Positions 5,336 to 7,191 of a stretch of 7,191 nt of DNA are shown one piece after another. The stretch spans positions 1 to 7,191 of the forward strand of contig PNBM01000278.1 of assembly GCA_003135995.1 (NCBI GenBank), in the 5' to 3' direction. The notes below the pieces were generated by a model. That model saw only the letters and a program-made list of their open reading frames with translations, did no database searches and had not been told where the DNA came from. The position numbers and the translations under genes are program-made. The stretch's first letter is position 1, and each line of letters opens with the position of its first letter. This DNA comes from Ignavibacteriota bacterium (GTDB lineage: Bacteria > Bacteroidota > Ignavibacteria > Tepidaquicellales > Tepidaquicellaceae).

Positions 5336-7191
5336 ATGTATAAAAAAGCATTTGTTCTCTGTTGCATATCAATTTTTTTATTGTCTTTTAATTTATACTC
5401 TCAATATAATAATAAACATTCAACAGTTGTAGCTCCCTGGATTCCGAATAAAGAAGATATAAGTAAAAAAATGCTCTTACCAAATCCGAATACAATCGGA
5501 TATGCATATTACGTTTCGGGAACAACGAACAGTCAACTATTCAAATTTAGTGTAAGCGCACCGAATAATACTACACTTATTGGAAGTCCTAAACAACATC
5601 TGATGGTAAACGGAGATTTTGCAAATCCAACCGGTGTCTGGAAGTTTTATGTTCAGCAGGATACCTTACCATATACAATTTTCGAGGTCGATACTTCCAA
5701 TGGAAATCTGACAAGCGTAGGAGCACCATTGAATTTAAAAAGCGGACATAAACCAATGGATATGGAATGGGACCAGACAACTAATACAATGTATATGATT
5801 AGTACGAATTCAACGCTATCGGAGACTCAATTTTATTCTATGTATTGGCCCACAAAAGAATTAACGTGGATTGGTACTTCAGTTACTTCACCTGCCGCAA
5901 TTACTGCCGGAGGGTTTAATGCAAACGGGACATATTTTGGCATTGATATCGTAACGGATGCATTATGGAAAGTAGATAAGTTTACGGGAGTCTGGACGCA
6001 GGTCGGACCTTTAGGTTATCCCGTAGCTTTTTCTCAGGATGCCGGTTTTGACAGGTCTGATTATTCAAAAATGCTTTGGTGCGCTTGCGGAGGTACTATA
6101 GGTTTTTATCAAATTGATACGGCGACCGGTTCCGCAACGCTTATAGGTCCGTTCCCGGGTTATAGTGAAGTTATCGCCGTTGGTTTTTTACCTTTTCCGG
6201 GTCCCCAAATATTACATACTCCGCTTCCGAACACGCAAAACGTTTCCGGTCCTTATGTTGTAAATGCAACTGTACTTCCCTATGGTTCAGGAATTGCAAT
6301 GACAAAACTGTATTGGTCAAGAAATAATCCGGTAGTTACAGACAGCGTTACTATGACAAATACAAGCGGAAATAACTGGACGGGAAATATTCCGGGCAAT
6401 GGTCTTACCGCAACTTACAGATATTATATAAAAGCTATGGATTCTCTTAACAGAACAGCTTTTTCTCCATATAACGCTCCGGCAAGTCTTCATACTTTTA
6501 ATGCAAATGCAAATGATACAATCGGTCCCATAATTACGCATACACCTCTTGTAGATATTTTTAAAATTCACTGGCCGGATACTGTATTAGCTTTTGTAAA
6601 AGATAATTATGGAATAGATTCAGTCTGGGTCAGATGGAGAATAAACAGCAACGCGGCAAAACAATTTAAACTTTTGAATCCTTCCGACAGCACTTTTACT
6701 GCTATATTTAATTCTGTGAATTCAGATGTCAGCATCGGCGATACAATTTATTACAGGATTATTGCTCAGGATAATTCTCCAAACCACAACAAAGATTCAA
6801 CCGGTTTGATTAGCTTTAAAATAATACCATCCGATAATACCTGTATTGGAAATGGAAATGTCACAATCGCTTATGGAAGCCCGTTTGATACATACTGGAA
6901 AGGTTATAAGACTCAAATGCTCTGGACTGCCTCAGAGATTATAAATAATGGCGGAGTGAGAGGGAATATAACACAAATCGGATTTAATATATTAACCGCG
7001 GATACACAAGCAATGAATGGTTTTAATATTAAAATGCAAAATACTTCTATTTCATTGCTTTCAAACGGATTTATTACATCCGATTGGTTTACAGTATTTA
7101 GCGGCAGATATATGGTGCCCGGGACAGGATGGCAATATATTGCTTTACAAACACCATTTTACTGGGATGGTGTCAGTAATTTATTAGTCGA
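5336..7191 (+). CDS. Secreted beta-propeller / Ig-like / IGNG protein (3' end outside window)
   Basis: ATG at 5336 follows a Shine-Dalgarno at 7-nt spacing, with an in-frame stop upstream at 5291-5293; 618 codons are open to the window edge. Residues 1-23 are a signal peptide (MYKKAFVLCC, hydrophobic core, ends LYSQ); the early Cys pair is not in a lipobox. Residues about 45-285 form propeller-like repeats: IFEVDTSNGNLTSVG, DMEWDQTTNTMYMIS, GTYFGIDIVTDALWKVDKFTG, QDAGFDRSDYSKMLWCA and YQIDTATGSATLIG. Two Ig-like domains follow (about 290-385, starting PQILHTPLPNT; about 396-498, starting IGPIITHTPL and containing GDTIYYRIIAQDNS). An IGNG module begins at 504. No active site was recognised. 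Export to the cell surface or medium, perhaps by type IX secretion, is inferred. Function is unknown; any C-terminal catalytic or sorting domain would be off-window. Confidence 0.92.
   Translation, partial: MYKKAFVLCCISIFLLSFNLYSQYNNKHSTVVAPWIPNKEDISKKMLLPNPNTIGYAYYVSGTTNSQLFKFSVSAPNNTTLIGSPKQHLMVNGDFANPTGVWKFYVQQDTLPYTIFEVDTSNGNLTSVGAPLNLKSGHKPMDMEWDQTTNTMYMISTNSTLSETQFYSMYWPTKELTWIGTSVTSPAAITAGGFNANGTYFGIDIVTDALWKVDKFTGVWTQVGPLGYPVAFSQDAGFDRSDYSKMLWCACGGTIGFYQIDTATGSATLIGPFPGYSEVIAVGFLPFPGPQILHTPLPNTQNVSGPYVVNATVLPYGSGIAMTKLYWSRNNPVVTDSVTMTNTSGNNWTGNIPGNGLTATYRYYIKAMDSLNRTAFSPYNAPASLHTFNANANDTIGPIITHTPLVDIFKIHWPDTVLAFVKDNYGIDSVWVRWRINSNAAKQFKLLNPSDSTFTAIFNSVNSDVSIGDTIYYRIIAQDNSPNHNKDSTGLISFKIIPSDNTCIGNGNVTIAYGSPFDTYWKGYKTQMLWTASEIINNGGVRGNITQIGFNILTADTQAMNGFNIKMQNTSISLLSNGFITSDWFTVFSGRYMVPGTGWQYIALQTPFYWDGVSNLLV
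6845..7191 (+). other. IGNG beta-sandwich module of the plus-strand protein, partial
   Basis: Residues 504-618 contain IGNG, then YGSPFDTYWKGYKTQMLWTASEI, ITQIGFNI, FNIKMQN, a GTGWQYIALQTPFYWDG segment and SNLLV at the window edge. The order and spacing match the module at residues 1069-1232 of the divergent gene. In other proteins of this type the module closes with an RPNIRI-like strand, which would lie just outside the window. Confidence 0.65.

Noticed and set aside
5336..5404. Lipoprotein signal because of Cys-Cys at residues 9-10 of the plus-strand protein
   Set aside because: The cysteines are inside the hydrophobic core and lack a lipobox, and a normal YSQ cleavage site follows at residue 23.
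5589..5780. 63-codon open frame on the minus strand
   Set aside because: It is antisense to the propeller region of the plus-strand gene, whose protein features are clear, and has no independent start signal.
6317..6571. 84-codon Cys-rich open frame on the minus strand
   Set aside because: It is antisense to the Ig-like domains of the plus-strand gene. The Cys-rich composition comes from Thr/Ala-rich sense codons read backwards.

Overview
The window holds two large, divergently transcribed genes for secreted multidomain proteins. Both run off the window, and a 525-bp AT-rich intergenic region separates them. Base composition is low GC. Both proteins start with signal peptides ending in a Tyr-Ser-Gln motif. 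The domain kit (parallel beta-helix repeats closing on a DYDGD...DVGADEF motif, sialidase-N-terminal-like beta-sandwiches, an 'IGNG...PF' module, a beta-propeller and Ig-like folds) is typical of very large surface proteins of the Bacteroidota/Chlorobi lineage. The style fits Ignavibacteria-like bacteria best. Such proteins normally leave the cell through the type IX secretion system, but both C-termini lie outside the window, so no sorting domain can be seen. The lineage is inferred from protein style only.

Left part (1-4810, minus strand): one uninterrupted reading frame of 1603 codons, translated here codon by codon without meeting a stop. The order is signal peptide, beta-helix opener, long Asn/Ser/Thr-rich beta-helix with 31-36-residue repeats, helix-closing motif, sandwich domain 1, IGNG module, sandwich domain 2, charged Lys/Asn-rich linker, then a second beta-helix opener that leaves the window.

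Middle (4811-5335): no convincing gene. It holds candidate promoters for both directions, a strong bulged inverted repeat, a second inverted pair that would compete with it, a 20-bp imperfect direct repeat whose first copy covers the start codon of the left gene, and two short perfect dyads.

Right part (5336-7191, plus strand): 618 codons of a second secreted protein, with signal peptide, beta-propeller-like repeats, two Ig-like domains and the start of another IGNG module. Because the IGNG module occurs in both proteins, the divergent pair looks assembled from one shared domain repertoire. Roles in adhesion, cell-surface structure or glycan binding are plausible but not shown. No enzyme active site, defence system, CRISPR array, tRNA or rRNA was recognised. 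I do not see a clearly new biological system; the structured intergenic element is the least explained part.
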